This document shows positions 62,748 through 64,000 of a stretch of DNA of 64,000 nucleotides, piece after piece. The notes beneath the pieces were generated by a model. The model saw only the letters and a program-made list of their open reading frames with translations. It did not search any database and was not told where the DNA came from. The DNA lies in contig NZ_JAHCAQ010000010.1 of the NCBI RefSeq assembly GCF_019634845.1, forward strand, positions 62,001 through 126,000, in the 5' to 3' direction. Made by a program: the position numbers and the translations under genes. The stretch comes from Dokdonella sp. GTDB taxonomy: Bacteria; Pseudomonadota; Gammaproteobacteria; Xanthomonadales; Rhodanobacteraceae. The first letter of the stretch is position 1; the number at the start of each line of letters is the position of its first letter.

Positions 62748-62765
62748 GCGCGGCTTCAGCCGCGC
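62748..62765. terminator. GC-rich hairpin over the xerD stop codon
   Basis: GCGCGGCT and AGCCGCGC pair across the xerD stop codon, with an effective 6-bp stem and 6-base loop. No T-run follows, so this is a weak terminator candidate. The rest of the 292-bp space between xerD and the dsbC paralogue shows nothing else that I can support. Confidence 0.3.
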
Positions 62766-63715
62766 GGGTGATGGCGCGCGTGCAGGCGCTTGAGGCCCTC
62801 GCGCGCGACGAGCGTGTAAATCTGCGTCGTCGACAGCGAACTGTGGCCAAGCATGAGCTGCAGCGCGCGCAGGTCGGCGCCGTGGTTGAGCAGATGGGTG
62901 GCGAACGAGTGACGCAGCACATGTGGCGAGATGCGACCGGCGGCGATGCCGACCGCGGCACCATGGCGGCGCACGATGATCCAGAACATCTGCCGGGTCA
63001 GCGCGCTGCGGCGCGCGGTCACGAACAGCGCCTGGCTGTGCCCGCCCTTGAGCAGCACCGGGCGCGCTTCGCCGACATAACGGCTCAGCCAATGCGCCGC
63101 CTCGGCGCCAAGCGGTACCAGCCGTTCCTTGCCGCCCTTGCCGACCACGCGCAGGACACCCTGGCGCAGATTGACCTGCGCGGCGCCGATGCCGACCAGT
63201 TCGCTCACGCGCAGTCCGCAGGCATACATGAGCTCGAGCATGGCGCGATCGCGCAGGCCCAGCGGCGTATCGGGCGGCGCCCGCAGCAAGGCCTCGATGT
63301 CCCCCTCCGACAGTGCCTTGGGCAGGCTGCGTGGGAGTCGGGGCGCTTCCACCAGCAGGCTCGGATCGGCTTCGATGCGCGCCTCGCGCACGAGCAGGCG
63401 GTAGAAGTGGCGCAGCGTCGACAACAGGCGCGCGGTCGAGCGCGGCTTGTAGCCTGCCGCCACGCGTTCGGCCAGGTACTGCTGCACGTCGGCGCGCGAT
63501 GCGGTGGCAAGGCCACTGCCGCGGCCGAACAGCCAGACGGCGAATCCGCGCAGGTCGGTGCGGTAGCTGGCCAGGGTGTTGTCGGCCAGCCCCAGTTCGG
63601 CCCAACTGCGCTCGCTGAACCAGGCGATGAGTTGCGCGTCGGCTGGCGCAGGGGCCGCAGTGGCGGGTTGCTGCCGGCGAGCCGGCGCGGCGGCGTTGAC
63701 GGCGCGGACTGGCAC
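62756..63715 (-). CDS. xerD: site-specific tyrosine recombinase XerD
   Basis: 319-residue tyrosine recombinase that with XerC resolves chromosome dimers at dif. All catalytic residues are present: R169 in CGLRVSEL, K193 in VGKGGKERLVPL, H265 and R268 in SPHVLRHSFATHLL, H291 in MLGHSSLSTTQIY, and the nucleophile Y300. The N-terminal SAM-like domain is at about 27-115. The GTG start gives about 20 extra Ala/Pro-rich residues compared with E. coli XerD (298). The neighbouring dsbC genes follow in many proteobacteria (xerD-dsbC order). I see no dif site in this window. Confidence 0.96.
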   Translation of the reverse strand: MPVRAVNAAAPARRQQPATAAPAPADAQLIAWFSERSWAELGLADNTLASYRTDLRGFAVWLFGRGSGLATASRADVQQYLAERVAAGYKPRSTARLLSTLRHFYRLLVREARIEADPSLLVEAPRLPRSLPKALSEGDIEALLRAPPDTPLGLRDRAMLELMYACGLRVSELVGIGAAQVNLRQGVLRVVGKGGKERLVPLGAEAAHWLSRYVGEARPVLLKGGHSQALFVTARRSALTRQMFWIIVRRHGAAVGIAAGRISPHVLRHSFATHLLNHGADLRALQLMLGHSSLSTTQIYTLVAREGLKRLHARHHPRG

Positions 63716-63808
63716 GAGGTGGGATCCACAGGCTCCGGAGCGCGGCGCGCTTGCGCGCGCAAGATTAAACCGCGAGGCTAGGCGCCGTCATCCTTCACCC
63801 GCACCTCG

Positions 63809-64000
63809 ATGCCCTCGTTCCAGCCCGTGGCGCTGTGGCTGCGCCTGGCCGCACTGTTGTACGACCTGTTTCCACTGCTCGGCCTGTGGCTGCTGGTGGC
63901 TGCGCTGTTCCTCGCCGCGGCGCACGGCGCCGTCGACGTGGCGCATCCGCCGTGGCTGTATCAATTCGCGCTGCGCGGCGCGCTGCTGGCGGTAACGGCC
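63809..64000 (+). CDS. RDD-family membrane protein, cut off by window edge
   Basis: The first 64 residues are visible from ATG 63809: FQPVALWLRLAALLYDLFPLLGLWLLVAALFLAA. This is the opening R..A...D motif and first transmembrane helix of RDD-family proteins, which are small integral membrane proteins of uncertain transport function. It is divergent from xerD with 93 bases between starts. In xanthomonads such a gene often lies near lptF/lptG/pepA; that part is outside this window. Confidence 0.8.
   Translation, partial: MPSFQPVALWLRLAALLYDLFPLLGLWLLVAALFLAAAHGAVDVAHPPWLYQFALRGALLAVTA

Overview
The window is GC-rich (strongly G/C at third codon positions) chromosomal DNA from a gammaproteobacterium. 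It most resembles the Xanthomonadales/Lysobacterales, and within them a Rhodanobacteraceae- or Dokdonella-like lineage. The reasons are the xps-type order of the type II secretion operon (E-F-G-H-I-J-K-L-M-N-D), the glyA-nrdR-ribD-ribE-ribB-ribH-nusB-thiL-pgpA order, an exosortase-H-type membrane protein, and intergenic repeats of the GATTCG/GATCGGTGA kind known from xanthomonads. This placement is inference from gene order and protein style. I see no rRNA, tRNA, insertion sequence or CRISPR array.

Layout. 1-3964 (minus): a GMC oxidoreductase cut by the left edge, an FAD-binding dehydrogenase and a DUF72 protein. 4131-10464 (plus): a copper/silver efflux operon, with a small exported Cys/His protein followed by CusC, CusB and CusA; CusB carries five tandem His/Met repeats. 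10520-20102 (minus): the most unusual block. One arm encodes a 34-residue-repeat exported protein, a small exported protein, a CsgG/HfaB-like lipoprotein with a DUF4384-like end, another small exported protein, an ECF sigma factor and its membrane anti-sigma factor. The second arm encodes an OmpA-type protein, an Ig-repeat/beta-barrel protein and a caspase-like lipoprotein. Both arms are preceded by the same TGAACC-N16-CGACT motif, so the cluster looks like one ECF-controlled envelope regulon.

20404-27866 (minus): pgpA, thiL, nusB, the riboflavin genes ribH/ribB/ribE/ribD, nrdR and glyA. 28047-32661 (plus): ettA, pyrF and an OPT-family transporter. 32692-38353 (minus): a surface-polysaccharide ABC export operon (wzm, wzt, a methyltransferase, two glycosyltransferases). 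38709-43802 (minus): a 5'-truncated peptidyl-prolyl isomerase and two large exported proteins of unknown role, with good sigma70-type promoter elements and one clear intrinsic terminator.

43969-55855 (minus): a complete xps-type type II secretion operon plus an extra small lipoprotein after gspD. gspL has an apparent frameshift at its 3' end, GspE lacks the usual tetracysteine module, and the GspH leader is extended by a repeat. Next come an exosortase-H-associated membrane protein, purL, two tandem dsbC paralogues with different CXXC active sites, and xerD. An RDD-family gene on the plus strand runs off the right edge. Secretion, disulfide isomerisation, polysaccharide export and the ECF cluster together make this window unusually rich in envelope functions.
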